Shown: positions 32,932-42,467 of the stretch, piece by piece
How the letters are laid out: the number at the start of each line of letters is the position of its first letter
How positions within the stretch are numbered: position 1 is the first letter of the stretch
NCBI GenBank assembly: GCA_002049455.2
Contig: KV918892.1
Location: forward strand, 62,001 to 126,000
Length of the DNA stretch: 64,000 nucleotides
Source of the DNA: Porphyra umbilicalis
Lineage: Eukaryota > Rhodophyta > Bangiophyceae > Bangiales > Bangiaceae
Direction: 5' to 3'
Translations under genes and position numbers: made by a program
The notes under the pieces: generated by a model
What the model saw: the letters and a program-made list of their open reading frames with translations, nothing else
Told to the model about the DNA's origin: nothing
Databases searched by the model: none

Positions 32932-34575
32932 ATGTCTACTGGTGGTACCGGCGGCACTCGGCGAGCCAGAGACGGCAAGTTGCCATCTGGCTACCGGCCG
33001 CCGGGCGGGGGACAAGGCACTCCTGCCGCCTCCGACGCCCCCACGGACGGTGCTCCAACTCCTCCCATCCCTGCGGATCAAGCCGCCTCTGGGCAGATGC
33101 AGGTGGTGGAGAGCCTGAAGGCGGCCGTTGAAGCACTTCAGCGACGCCTAACGGCCCAAGAACAGACTAACGAGTCTCTGGCGCGAGCCAATGACAAGTT
33201 GGTCGACGACGTCGAGGCCCTGCGCAAGGTCGACTCCCATGAGGAGGAACGCCGTGTGGCTAAGTCTCGCCGCCAGTCGGGCGACAAGACCAAGGACGTC
33301 AAGAAGACGAACAAGGTGATCAAGGACAAGTCCGTCCGCAAGGACGCTCCGGCTAACGCCGCGCCTTCCTCATCTTCCGACGATTCCGCGTCTGGGTCAA
33401 GCCCGACGTCGTCAGACGACGACAACAACGCGACGGACACGTCCTCTTCGGACGATGGCCACGGGCCCCCACACCCGCCGTCGCCCCCAAGTGGGTCCTC
33501 GCCGAGCGAAAGCTCGAGCGAGTCGGACGCGGCCGCGCGCAAGCGCCCGACGCCCCCCACCAAACGGAAGGAGCGACTTGAAAAAGCCGATAGGATCAAG
33601 GTGATCCGCCCGGCTAATAGCCGCTTCAAGGCCCTCCTGGACTACAGGACGTACTTCCTGATCCGCCGTCAATTGACGTATACGCCTAAAGAGGCACAGC
33701 GGTCGCACCGTCTCAACAAACGTTTAGACGGAGCGTTCCATGGGCAACAGCCATTCACGGGAGCCCTGCCCTTGGGCATCTTCACGTTCTTGACGACCTT
33801 TCGCCGCGCGTGCGACGCGGCTGGGCTGACGCACGGTCAAGCCCTCCCGCTTATGGTCTTTCGACTAGCCGGCAACGCCAAGATGGCCTTCTCCGGCGCG
33901 CTTAACAGCACCCTTGGACGTAAGCGTTACGCCATCCGTACCTACGGAGATGCCGTCAACTGGCTTCTTTCGAAGTATGCGACACACGCAACCATGGCTA
34001 ACGCCTATCAAGACATCATTACGATGAAGCAACAAGACAACGAGGCGCCCACGGCCTTTGGCCATCGCGTGGAAACGCAATGCGACCTCCTGAACGGTTT
34101 GTTCGACATCCAAGACGTTAAGGACGTCTTCATCACTGGTCTTTCGGACCTTGTGCAAGCGCACGTACGGGTACTGAACGACCAGTTCCCCGACCGAACC
34201 CTGTCTGAGACGGTCGCCACCGCCCAGATGTATTGGGACGGTACGAACAAGTTGCGTTCGCAACTCAAGATTACCCGCCCAACGGCGATCAAAGTCGCTT
34301 ACGCGACACAAGACCAGCGGACGACGACGGAACGACCGTTCACACCGGTTCGCACCCCTCCGCCCCCTCGGGCTGCCGTCCCTCAAGCCAATCGGGCTGA
34401 CATCTGTTACAACTGTAACAAGCCGGGGCACTTCGCCGCACAGTGTGCCGAGCCTTATCGCCCTCGCGAGCGTCGGCAACCGCCTATCGGCGTTCATGCC
34501 CTTGCCGACGGTAACGTCGAGGAAGACGAAGTCGATCATCCGGCCGACGCCGTGGACGACTCGAAAAACGTCTAG
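32932..34575 (+). CDS. chromovirus Gag (copy 1)
   Basis: 547-codon frame starting MSTGGTGGTRRARDG, 229 bp after the LTR. A coiled-coil-like segment (about residues 60-100, VEALQRRLTAQEQTNESLA) is followed by a Lys-rich and then Ser/Asp-rich spacer. The capsid-like part (about 225-450) has YFLIRRQLTYTPKEAQRS, GALPLGIFTFLTTFRRACDA and AYQDIITMKQQDNEAPTAFG, typical of Ty3/gypsy Gag. It ends with one CCHC knuckle, CYNCNKPGHFAAQC (about 488-501). Pol begins six bases after the stop in another frame, as is common in the family, where pol is made by frameshift or readthrough. Confidence 0.93.
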   Translation: MSTGGTGGTRRARDGKLPSGYRPPGGGQGTPAASDAPTDGAPTPPIPADQAASGQMQVVESLKAAVEALQRRLTAQEQTNESLARANDKLVDDVEALRKVDSHEEERRVAKSRRQSGDKTKDVKKTNKVIKDKSVRKDAPANAAPSSSSDDSASGSSPTSSDDDNNATDTSSSDDGHGPPHPPSPPSGSSPSESSSESDAAARKRPTPPTKRKERLEKADRIKVIRPANSRFKALLDYRTYFLIRRQLTYTPKEAQRSHRLNKRLDGAFHGQQPFTGALPLGIFTFLTTFRRACDAAGLTHGQALPLMVFRLAGNAKMAFSGALNSTLGRKRYAIRTYGDAVNWLLSKYATHATMANAYQDIITMKQQDNEAPTAFGHRVETQCDLLNGLFDIQDVKDVFITGLSDLVQAHVRVLNDQFPDRTLSETVATAQMYWDGTNKLRSQLKITRPTAIKVAYATQDQRTTTERPFTPVRTPPPPRAAVPQANRADICYNCNKPGHFAAQCAEPYRPRERRQPPIGVHALADGNVEEDEVDHPADAVDDSKNV

Positions 34576-34580
34576 GCCGG

Positions 34581-37500
34581 GTGCCCGACTTGGGGTTGCC
34601 CGGCGGAACGCGAAAGCGTACGGTGACAAGACTCTTACGTCGTGCCCTTCGGCACTATGAGATCGCAGCCACGTTAGGCCCATGCCTGCGCATAATGCGA
34701 AGTTGCCGCCCTGTCTTAGACACGGGCGCCGGGGTGAACATAGTGCGAACTAGTGTTCTCCCTTCGAACTGGATGGCTTACGCCGAAGAGTTGACTACGC
34801 TTCCGCGCATCCGAGATGCAAACAACAATCGTCTTGTGACGAAGTATGCCATACATCTGTATGTAGACACCGGAGGTGTGCGTCTATTTGACCGATTCCT
34901 CGTTGCCGACAACTTGTCAGTCCCGTGCATTCTTGGCACCGAGTTCATTGAACAAAACATCGAGGGCATTCTGCCGCGCTTGCGCAAGATCGTCTGGCAA
35001 GAGCACGTGCGATGCACGGAAGAGCAACCTCGGCCAACGCCGATCTTAGCTTGTCTTAACGACAGCGCGTGGGACCGCCACTGGCAAGATAAACCCGCTC
35101 GGGTTCGAGCCTGCAAACAGGTGCGTGTCAACGGACACAAGGAGGAGTGGATCATGGCCACGTGCGACACGCCTGGTATGGTTACCATCACACCGAACAT
35201 TCGGTTGTGCCGACACAAGTCAATGGCAGTCGCCCGCGGCATCGCCATCGTCAAACCGGACGAACCATTCCTGGTCAAGTTATGCAACTTCGGCAAGGAC
35301 CAAGTCATTGTTCGCAAGAACTCTACCTTGGGGTTTGCGGAACCCTACCAAGGGCCGATGCTTTCCGCCGTCTTGGATGACAACACCCCAAAGGGTGGAA
35401 CCGATAACTCATCGGACGACGCGAGTCGTGACCCACTCGAGGACCTCGACCTCAGTGAGGCACCCGAGTACCTGCACAAGCAGATTCGAGACATGCTGAA
35501 GACGCATTCGTCTATGTGGGATGGAACCCTTGGCGTCATCCGTGCTACGGAGCACGCCATCGTCACTCCTCCCGACGCCCAGCCCATACGGGCCCAACCC
35601 TACCGCACCGGGCCGTTCAAACGGCAGATCATCGCTGATCAGATCAACAAGATGTTGAAGCTCAACGTCATTGCCCCTAGCCATAGTGCTTGGGCAAGCC
35701 CCGTGGTAATTGTACCCAAGAAGAACGGCAAAGCCCGGTTCTGTGTCGACTATCGTCGGTTAAACAACATCACCAAGAAGGATGCTTATCCCTTGCCTCG
35801 GATGGAGGACTGCCTCGACTCCTTGGGAGATGCCCATGTGCTCACGTCTCTCGACTGCACCGCGGGGTACTGGCAAGTACCCTTACGCAAGGACGACCAA
35901 GAGAAGACGGCGTTCACGACGCACTGTGGTATATACCACTGGTTATCCATGCCTTTCGGCTTGACGAACGCGCCCGCTACCTTCCAGCGCGCGTTGGATA
36001 TTATCCTCTCCGGTTTGAAGTGGCAGATATGCCTCGTCTACTTAGACGATGTCATCATCTTCTCCGCAAACGCGGAACAACACGTCAAAGACGTTGACAC
36101 GGTTCTTCACCGTCTCCGCGAAGCCGGGGTCACCCTCAACTTGGAAAAGTGCACGTGGTTCTCCGATGAGGTCGAGTACCTAGGACACATTGTCCGCCCC
36201 GGGCAACTGCACGTGCACAACAAGAACGTGGATGCTCTGAAGCATGCCAAGTTCCCAACCACAAAGACCCAGCTGAAAAGCTTCTTGGGCATGTGCAACG
36301 TCTATCGACGGTTTGTCAAAGACTTTGCCAAACGAGCAAAGCCCCTGAACGCCCTGAATAGGGCCGAGATCCCATCGGATTTACCACCACCGACGGACGT
36401 GGCTATCGCCGCCTTCGAGGACCTTCGCAACGCACTGTTGTGCCCACCGGTACTTGCCTTGCCGAAGGCCAATCGGAAGCTCGTCGTTGACGTGGACGCC
36501 TGCGCCGACCAAGTTGGTTGTACCCTCCTCCAAGAGGAGCCGGGCGAACTGCTTCACCCTGTCGGGTATTGGAGCCGAGGACTCACTGCTGCAGAGCAAA
36601 ACTACTCCACCACGGAGCGAGAATGCCTCGGCGTTGTGTGGGCTGTCCTCAAGTTGAGGCACTTCCTCGACGGACAACGCTTCCTCATCCGAACGGATCA
36701 CCAAGCACTTAGCTGGATCTACAGCACGACCGACTCAAGCGGACGCTTGATGCGATGGCGACTTCGCCTCTCCGAATACACATTCGATATGGTTTATAAA
36801 CCAGGTGCATCGCACCACTTGCCCGACTTCCTGTCGCGCGCCTCTACGGTGGCGCCGCCAGAAGATATCCATGATGATATACCTTGTCTGGCATTGGCCG
36901 AGACGGCCAACGGCTTAAGAACGGGGAGGTACATGGGTACCGACACACCGGAACCGGTGGAGTTCGACGACGTTGTCGAAGCACAACAAACAGACGACTT
37001 CTGCGTCGAGATGTCCACTCGCGTGGAGCGCGGAACGGCCAAGGCCTTCTTCCGCGATGAGCATCACGCTCTGTACCGCCGTGCGCCTTACGGCAAACAA
37101 TTGGTTATTCCAAAGTCGCTACGCGAACGCGTGTTGACCCTCGAGCACCACGCAACCGTGGCCGCCCATCCTGGTATGAACCGGATGTATTACACCATGC
37201 GCAAGGCATACTACTGGCCTTCAATGGTGACGGATATTCATTCGACCATCACCAAGTGCACAACGTGTGCGCAAAATCGCCTCGCCTTGCGGCGACACAC
37301 CACGCCCTTGACCCTGTTCCAGGCTACCGAGCCTCTCACGGAGCTATCCGTTGACATCTTTGGGCCCATCCCGGCCTCCAAGAAGGGCAACCGCTTCATC
37401 TTGGTTATCACCGACCGCTTCGCCAAGCTCACCAAGTGCGTCGCCTTGCGGCGAATCACGGCTATGTCAGTGGCGTCAGCCATCATCGACGCGTGGGTGT

Positions 37501-39044
37501 CAGCCTACGGGCCACCGGACCGAATCCTATTGGACCAAGGGCCCCAATTCATGTCGAACTTCTTCATCGCTGTGATGAAAATGCTTGGCATTGAAACGGT
37601 TCGCACCACGGCGTATCATCCCCAAACCAATGGGCAAGTTGAACGGTACAACCGTACCATGGCTACGCAGCTGCGACACTACGTCGCCGACGATCCATCA
37701 CGATGGGATGAGCTACTCCCGGTAATCACCATGGCGTATAATAGCCAACCACATCGGTCGACGGGCATCGCCCCCTTTGAGCTTGTTATCCCAAGGCGGA
37801 TCCCCAACCTCACGGTTCGCAACTTGCCCCCGGGCACTCCGCTTACCAATAAGGGAACGCTCAAGGATGGGTCACCCCTAGCTCGCAAGCGCGAGTTCAT
37901 GGCCCGCCTGCGCAAGCAGATCCCCATCGTGGTCGAGGCCTTGCGTAAGACGCAACAACGTTACAAACGTAACTTCGACCATCGGGTCGCAACCCGCAAT
38001 GCGGACGTCAAGATCGGCGACTACGTATACACGACCAACCACGACCGGCAAAACAAGCTGCAAAGCAAAGCCATTGGACCCTTCGTGGTCGTCGACGCGG
38101 ACGCGGACGCCTCCACGTTCGTCATTGACATTGACGGCGAGGAGAAACGCGTCAGCAGTGACCATGTCACCCCCGCTCGTCGTCCAACGACGACGGACAA
38201 GGTTCCACACCCCTTGCTAGATGGTCTAGACCAACTCAAGTCAACCCCGGCACCTGCCGATGAGTATGTGATCGACAAACTCCTAGGCTTACGCCAGACG
38301 GGTGACAGCTATAGCGCTAAGGTGCGCTGGTTCGACTACGGGTCGAAAGAAGACACCTGGGAACCCCTGGAGAACCTCCCCCGCAACCTGGTGGTGCGTT
38401 TCCTTCGACAGAAGAAGAAGCATGTACCGGGGTACGAGTGGCAAACGCCAACGCGACGAAGTCGCCGACAGGCCGGGCTCACAACCGTGGCCAACATCGT
38501 CATGGACTCCACGTGGATACCCACTATCCAACATGTCCATGTTACCGGTGACGGAGTTATCCATGCCGATGTCTCTTGGACAGAGTCAATTACCGACGTT
38601 GCAATTAAGGAAGTAATTCCTGTGGCGTGGCTCAAGTCCACTCTGCCGTCCATGACGCGCAACTTTGCGTATGACCCCCAACTTGCCTTGCGGCATTTCT
38701 CTCGGCTGAACCGTGTTTACGGCCCGTACACATATGTGTGGCCGAAATCCGCACAGGCGACACTGATCGGGAGCGATCCCCCCGTACCAGTGCTCCCCAA
38801 CGGGTTTCTGGTACCTCCGGTGCAACACTTGGACTCAGTCCTTCGACGCTTGGTAACAACCACAGAAGAAGCAACCGTGGTAATACCACAATGGACCAAC
38901 GCCAGTTGGTACGCTACTGCCATACGTGCATGTTTCGAGTACGAAGTGATTTTATCAGCAGACTCAAGGGATACAAATCCCACAACATGGGCCATGATGG
39001 CCTGCCACTTCCTTCATCGCTATGACGATAAGCAGAAAAACTGA
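34581..39044 (+). CDS. chromovirus Pol with chromodomain and C-terminal extension (copy 1)
   Basis: About 1,487 codons, uninterrupted. In order: aspartic protease VLDTGAGVNIV (about 34,717); reverse transcriptase with FCVDYRRLNNIT, SLDCTAGYWQVPL and YLDDVIIFS (about 35,690-36,070); RNase H with VVDVDACADQVG and TDHQALSWI (about 36,480-36,720); integrase with an HHCC finger (HHATVAAHPGMNRM ... CTTCAQN) and DDE core (DIFGPIPAS, LLDQGPQF, NGQVERYNRT; about 37,145-37,790); chromodomain DEYVIDKLLGLRQTGDSYSA through DTWEPLENLP (about 38,258-38,440). About 200 further residues follow, including HVTGDGVIHADVSW and IPQWTNASWYATAIRAC, which I cannot assign. The frame opens without an ATG just after Gag, fitting synthesis as a Gag-Pol fusion. 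Confidence 0.95.
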   Translation: MPDLGLPGGTRKRTVTRLLRRALRHYEIAATLGPCLRIMRSCRPVLDTGAGVNIVRTSVLPSNWMAYAEELTTLPRIRDANNNRLVTKYAIHLYVDTGGVRLFDRFLVADNLSVPCILGTEFIEQNIEGILPRLRKIVWQEHVRCTEEQPRPTPILACLNDSAWDRHWQDKPARVRACKQVRVNGHKEEWIMATCDTPGMVTITPNIRLCRHKSMAVARGIAIVKPDEPFLVKLCNFGKDQVIVRKNSTLGFAEPYQGPMLSAVLDDNTPKGGTDNSSDDASRDPLEDLDLSEAPEYLHKQIRDMLKTHSSMWDGTLGVIRATEHAIVTPPDAQPIRAQPYRTGPFKRQIIADQINKMLKLNVIAPSHSAWASPVVIVPKKNGKARFCVDYRRLNNITKKDAYPLPRMEDCLDSLGDAHVLTSLDCTAGYWQVPLRKDDQEKTAFTTHCGIYHWLSMPFGLTNAPATFQRALDIILSGLKWQICLVYLDDVIIFSANAEQHVKDVDTVLHRLREAGVTLNLEKCTWFSDEVEYLGHIVRPGQLHVHNKNVDALKHAKFPTTKTQLKSFLGMCNVYRRFVKDFAKRAKPLNALNRAEIPSDLPPPTDVAIAAFEDLRNALLCPPVLALPKANRKLVVDVDACADQVGCTLLQEEPGELLHPVGYWSRGLTAAEQNYSTTERECLGVVWAVLKLRHFLDGQRFLIRTDHQALSWIYSTTDSSGRLMRWRLRLSEYTFDMVYKPGASHHLPDFLSRASTVAPPEDIHDDIPCLALAETANGLRTGRYMGTDTPEPVEFDDVVEAQQTDDFCVEMSTRVERGTAKAFFRDEHHALYRRAPYGKQLVIPKSLRERVLTLEHHATVAAHPGMNRMYYTMRKAYYWPSMVTDIHSTITKCTTCAQNRLALRRHTTPLTLFQATEPLTELSVDIFGPIPASKKGNRFILVITDRFAKLTKCVALRRITAMSVASAIIDAWVSAYGPPDRILLDQGPQFMSNFFIAVMKMLGIETVRTTAYHPQTNGQVERYNRTMATQLRHYVADDPSRWDELLPVITMAYNSQPHRSTGIAPFELVIPRRIPNLTVRNLPPGTPLTNKGTLKDGSPLARKREFMARLRKQIPIVVEALRKTQQRYKRNFDHRVATRNADVKIGDYVYTTNHDRQNKLQSKAIGPFVVVDADADASTFVIDIDGEEKRVSSDHVTPARRPTTTDKVPHPLLDGLDQLKSTPAPADEYVIDKLLGLRQTGDSYSAKVRWFDYGSKEDTWEPLENLPRNLVVRFLRQKKKHVPGYEWQTPTRRSRRQAGLTTVANIVMDSTWIPTIQHVHVTGDGVIHADVSWTESITDVAIKEVIPVAWLKSTLPSMTRNFAYDPQLALRHFSRLNRVYGPYTYVWPKSAQATLIGSDPPVPVLPNGFLVPPVQHLDSVLRRLVTTTEEATVVIPQWTNASWYATAIRACFEYEVILSADSRDTNPTTWAMMACHFLHRYDDKQKN

Positions 39045-39185
39045 GAAGTGGATACGAACATGTCAAACGACAAACAACAACAAGACGAAGAAACATCAAC
39101 ACCCTGAAAGGCGTAAGACCCCGACATTGTCAACCCCACCCCCCCACCGGGGTCAACCGAGCAAGTCACTGAGCAGTGAGCCTCG

Positions 39186-41144
39186 CTACTCCTCGTCGTC
39201 ACGACGACGCGAGTCCCGACGGGAATCGCGGCTCGCGCCAACACTGGCCGCCGACTCCTGCGAGACACTACGCGCACGCGTGTTGCGCGCCGAGTGCGGA
39301 ACCCCCGTCGACGGGCCTCCGCCCTCGTGGGTCCGACGACCAAGGATGCTCTGCGCGTTGAAGCGCGCCGGCGCGGCCTCCTCCTCTGGCTGTATAGCCT
39401 CGAGGTGCTGGGCGAAGTGCCCGTAGTTGGCTTCGCCGTCAACGGCGCGAGCCACGGCATGTCCAATAATGGACAAAGCCGACTCGACACCCCGTCCGTC
39501 CGCGCGCTCAACAGCGGTACGCAAGCCTGCGATCTGCTCGACCCAGGCGCTAGCCACCGCCGACAAGGCTGCCCCGCGGGGCGCGCGAACGCGTACATCG
39601 CGCGCGCGCGCCGACTCAAACAAGGCAACCGCCGCGGTTGACGACGCGCGGGTCGGCCAAGTGGCATCCACCGACCGTGGCGGAGAGGGCGAGCGATCGC
39701 GCCGCGGTGAACGCGGGCGGTAGCGGCCCTCGCGGGCGTCGGCAACGGCGTGAGCCCAGGTCCGACGACCACGACGCCACACCCCGGGATGGTTCTTAGT
39801 AATTCGAGCCATCGGGAGTGGCGCGTTCGGGTCCAACGCCCAGTCGAAATCGACACAAGGGTGGCGCAGGCAAAAGCCGTACTCCTCGGTTGGGTCGACC
39901 GTGATCCGCACCTGCCGGGCTTCCCCGGAGTCGCGGTCGCGCCAGACGACGTCCTTCAGGACCTCCCGCCAGGGAAACGCCGTCACGGCTTGACGCATCT
40001 TGCCGTACAAGACGTACTTGGCCTCGCCGTCGGGCGCGTCCTTCAACTTGGACGTATCCAACGCGTCGAAATGACGAAGCGTCTTCGTGTCCAAGTGGAC
40101 GAAGAGCTTGTCCTCCTGCAGGGTGTCAACCCACGCAGCAACTAAGTTGCAGTAGTACTCGGAGTACACCTCCTGCCAGACGGAGCTGTAGGCGTTGCGC
40201 AACGCGTCCGCCATGTAAGACACCACCACGGGGGTCGCCACCCACAACCCCGTGTGGGGCTCCCAGTCCGGGATAGGCGGAAGCCAACGGGACAAGTCGA
40301 ACGCCCGTGGCGCACGGAGAAATCCAGCCGCCCACGCGGTAGGCATCAACTCGCGACCGCGAAAGAAGCGCGCGTCAGCGGCCCGACGGTGGTCGGAGGG
40401 GAACATCGGCAGCCGAAAGGGGTTCGGCAACCCGGTGACCCGCGGACTGCGGTCATCTTCGACATTGTCGTTCTCCTCGTGCTTCACCAGCGCGAGCTGC
40501 TCGAGGTACGGCTCCAGACCGGAGTCGTGCCCGAAAGGGACCGAAAGGTCCTCGGCGAGAGCCCTCTTGAGGAAGACGGCCTTCGGCCAGTTGCGCAACA
40601 AGCGACAAAACGAGTTGGCCGCTGCCTCGATCGACTCTGTACCCTTCACAGGGAACATAAGCGCATTGGCGTACACCAAGCGGTGGAACGGGTGCAACGG
40701 CAGTTGGTACCGCACGACCTCGTTGCAAAACGACATCACCTCGTATACACGACGCTGAGGTCCCTGGTTCCCGAAGTACGGGTCCCCATGGACCTCGGCC
40801 ACGCGGTCGCCCGCGTGGTCCGGCGACCCGGCTTGCGCCATCACGTCGATGAAGTCGGGCAACGCCTCGTAGTGAGCGTACACACGGCGCGTGTGCGCAC
40901 GAGCGCGATTGCGTACGCACATCTCGTGCAGACGGTTGTCGGTGACCCGCGGGACCCCATCGACCACCTCTACAGGGTTGGCGTGCACGTAGTACGAGCC
41001 GCGAGGCCGAAACTGGCGCAAGACCTCTGGGTCCGCGGAGCAATCCACTTCCGGATGGCCACCCGCGGCGGCATGCGCCCCGCCGATGGCCTCACCGCCA
41101 CCGGCAACGCCGCCGTCCACCGCCATCGCGGCGGAATCCGCCAT
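39186..41144 (-). CDS. Conserved antisense ORF of the chromovirus (copy 1), unknown function
   Basis: 652 codons on the strand opposite to gag and pol, ATG at 41144 (MADSAAMAVDGG), ending 141 bp from the pol stop, tail to tail. The frame is also open upstream through a Gly/Ala/Lys-rich repeat. The central part looks like a folded protein: VLRQFRPRGSYYVHANPVEV, RRVYEVMSFCNEVVRYQLPL, NWPKAVFLKRALAEDLSVPF, DLSRWLPPIPDWEPHTGLWV, WQEVYSEYYCNLVAAWVDTL, EYGFCLRHPCVDFDWALDPN. The C-terminal third is Arg/Ser-rich (RYRPRSPRRDRSPSPPRS) with a helical block (AWVEQIAGLRTAVERAD) and an acidic end, RDDEE. The same protein is encoded by the older copy at 51581-53704. No Pfam-type motif recognised; it is neither envelope-like (no signal peptide or membrane helix seen) nor Gag-like (no knuckle). 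Confidence 0.8.
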   Translation of the reverse strand: MADSAAMAVDGGVAGGGEAIGGAHAAAGGHPEVDCSADPEVLRQFRPRGSYYVHANPVEVVDGVPRVTDNRLHEMCVRNRARAHTRRVYAHYEALPDFIDVMAQAGSPDHAGDRVAEVHGDPYFGNQGPQRRVYEVMSFCNEVVRYQLPLHPFHRLVYANALMFPVKGTESIEAAANSFCRLLRNWPKAVFLKRALAEDLSVPFGHDSGLEPYLEQLALVKHEENDNVEDDRSPRVTGLPNPFRLPMFPSDHRRAADARFFRGRELMPTAWAAGFLRAPRAFDLSRWLPPIPDWEPHTGLWVATPVVVSYMADALRNAYSSVWQEVYSEYYCNLVAAWVDTLQEDKLFVHLDTKTLRHFDALDTSKLKDAPDGEAKYVLYGKMRQAVTAFPWREVLKDVVWRDRDSGEARQVRITVDPTEEYGFCLRHPCVDFDWALDPNAPLPMARITKNHPGVWRRGRRTWAHAVADAREGRYRPRSPRRDRSPSPPRSVDATWPTRASSTAAVALFESARARDVRVRAPRGAALSAVASAWVEQIAGLRTAVERADGRGVESALSIIGHAVARAVDGEANYGHFAQHLEAIQPEEEAAPARFNAQSILGRRTHEGGGPSTGVPHSARNTRARSVSQESAASVGASRDSRRDSRRRDDEE

Positions 41145-42082
41145 CGCGTTGGTCGTCCGGGGGGTGTTTATCCTGGCCGTCGCCGCCGGGCTGGCCGCGC
41201 TTGCCGCCCTTGCCGCCGTCGCCGCCGGGCTGGCCGCGCTTGCCGCCCTTGCCGCCGCGCTCGCCGCCCTTGCCGCCGGGCTTGCCGCCTTGCCGCCGTG
41301 CGCGCCGCCCCCCCACTCGGCGCAAACCCACACTCACCGGGCCCAACACCTCGCGGTGTGCCGCCTTGCGGCGACGGACCCCTACTCAACCTTGCCGTTA
41401 GGCAGCGACCTGTGCGCAAGCACGAAGACACGGAATGGCCCCGTGCCGGTAACAACGCGAACCCGCACCCCGGCTTCCGCCGTGTCGTCGGGGGAGTCAA
41501 CACCCCGACGAGGGCGACGCCTGCCGGCACAACGACAACCAGCTGGCGCTACCCCGCGCGCCCGACTCGGTGCTAACCGGCCTGGAGGTGTGAACCCCAC
41601 ACCCACGCTCGGCACCACGGACCCGCGTCCCGGCTTTCGCCGTGTCGTCGGGGTAGTCAAACCCCCGACGAAGGAAGCGCCACTCGGCGCCGACGACGGT
41701 TGTCCCAACGCGTGTTGCTCGACGCACCCGCGCACCAACGGGTCTTAACCCCGACGCTGGTCGCCTGTCAACCGGCCGTCTGGCCACCACACCGACGCCG
41801 ACGCCGACTCCCCTGCGAGGGCGCGCGTACGCGCAAGCGCCGGTCGGATCCGCAGCGCCAGCTGCCCGCCACCCACGCCCACGCGTGTGTGGCGGGACGG
41901 TCGCGACCGACGACGGCGAACCGCCACCTCCCCCCAATCGGGACTGGGCGGCGCGCCCCCCCCACGGCTCCCACCGCCTGGGCGGTTGCGCCCGCGCGGG
42001 CCCGTAAGGGGCCGCGATCGCCCAATCGGGTTTCACCATCCTCGGATCTCACCGGGACGGTTCGAATCTCGCGTTGGAGATA
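41145..42082. other. chromovirus region between antisense ORF and 3' LTR, with duplicated hairpin
   Basis: GC-rich. 41,175-41,300 is a GCC/TTG-type repeat (Gly/Lys-coding on the minus strand). Two hairpins with identical 9-bp stems, TCGTCGGGG paired with CCCCGACGA around a 9-base loop containing AGTCAA, lie at 41485-41511 and 41645-41671, each preceded by a CCGGCTTnCGCCGTG block. The interval must contain the antisense ORF promoter. It ends CGGTTCGAATCTCGCGTTGG before the LTR. Corresponding sequence exists in copy 2 (50538-51580). Confidence 0.75.
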
Positions 42083-42467
42083 TGTAGCATATCTCTGCTA
42101 CCAATTGGCAATTAGCCACGGGTAGCCCCCTTGACTGGCCGAATCCACGGATGTGTGTGACTCGGCTTGTGGCACGCCCTTTGGGGGGTTACTTCCGCAT
42201 TGTTTATTTTTTATTGCTTGCCTGTCTTATCTGTCTGCCGGCACTCATTACGATCGCTTGATCGGATGGTCGATCGACCAGTGCCGTTGTTTGTATTAAA
42301 CCACCGTGGGTCCGGGGACGCCGTCGTGGGCACCACCCGGCTCCCCATCGGATGCCCTTCAACAAAAGGTCTTCTTCCTCGCCGCGACGGCGATAGGACT
42401 CGCTTTATTGCTTGGCTACGGTCGGTCTCAGTACACTGGTAATTGAACTAACGTTATTAATACCACA
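42083..42467 (+). repeat. chromovirus copy 1 3' LTR
   Basis: 385 bp, same as 32318-32702 apart from one base by eye, followed by the CGCGC target duplication at 42468-42472. Confidence 0.95.

Larger units (their letters stand above)
32318..42467 (+). mobile_element. Ty3/gypsy chromovirus, copy 1, looks whole
   Basis: A 10,150-bp element. The 385-bp LTRs (32318-32702 and 42083-42467) differ at one position by eye, and CGCGC lies directly outside both ends (32313-32317, 42468-42472) as a target-site duplication, so insertion was very recent. Order: LTR, primer site, gag, pol (protease, reverse transcriptase, RNase H, integrase, chromodomain, C-terminal extension), then a long open frame on the opposite strand, a GC-rich region with duplicated hairpins, LTR. 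Gag and pol are open throughout, so the element looks whole. It belongs to a different subfamily from the broken copies at 49.7-63.7 kb, whose LTRs are 393-396 bp. About 2.9 kb between pol and the 3' LTR is far longer than in a plain chromovirus. Confidence 0.96.

Noticed and set aside
33865-34683. 272-codon minus-strand frame opposite chromovirus gag
   Set aside because: It is a shadow of gag codon usage. The corresponding stretches in the other copies are fragmentary and show no independent conservation.
42052-42075. GGTTCGAATCT, like a Pol III B box or tRNA T-loop, just before the chromovirus 3' LTR (also near 50,555 reversed)
   Set aside because: The flanking bases do not form a T-stem and no A box or cloverleaf can be drawn around it, so no tRNA gene is called.
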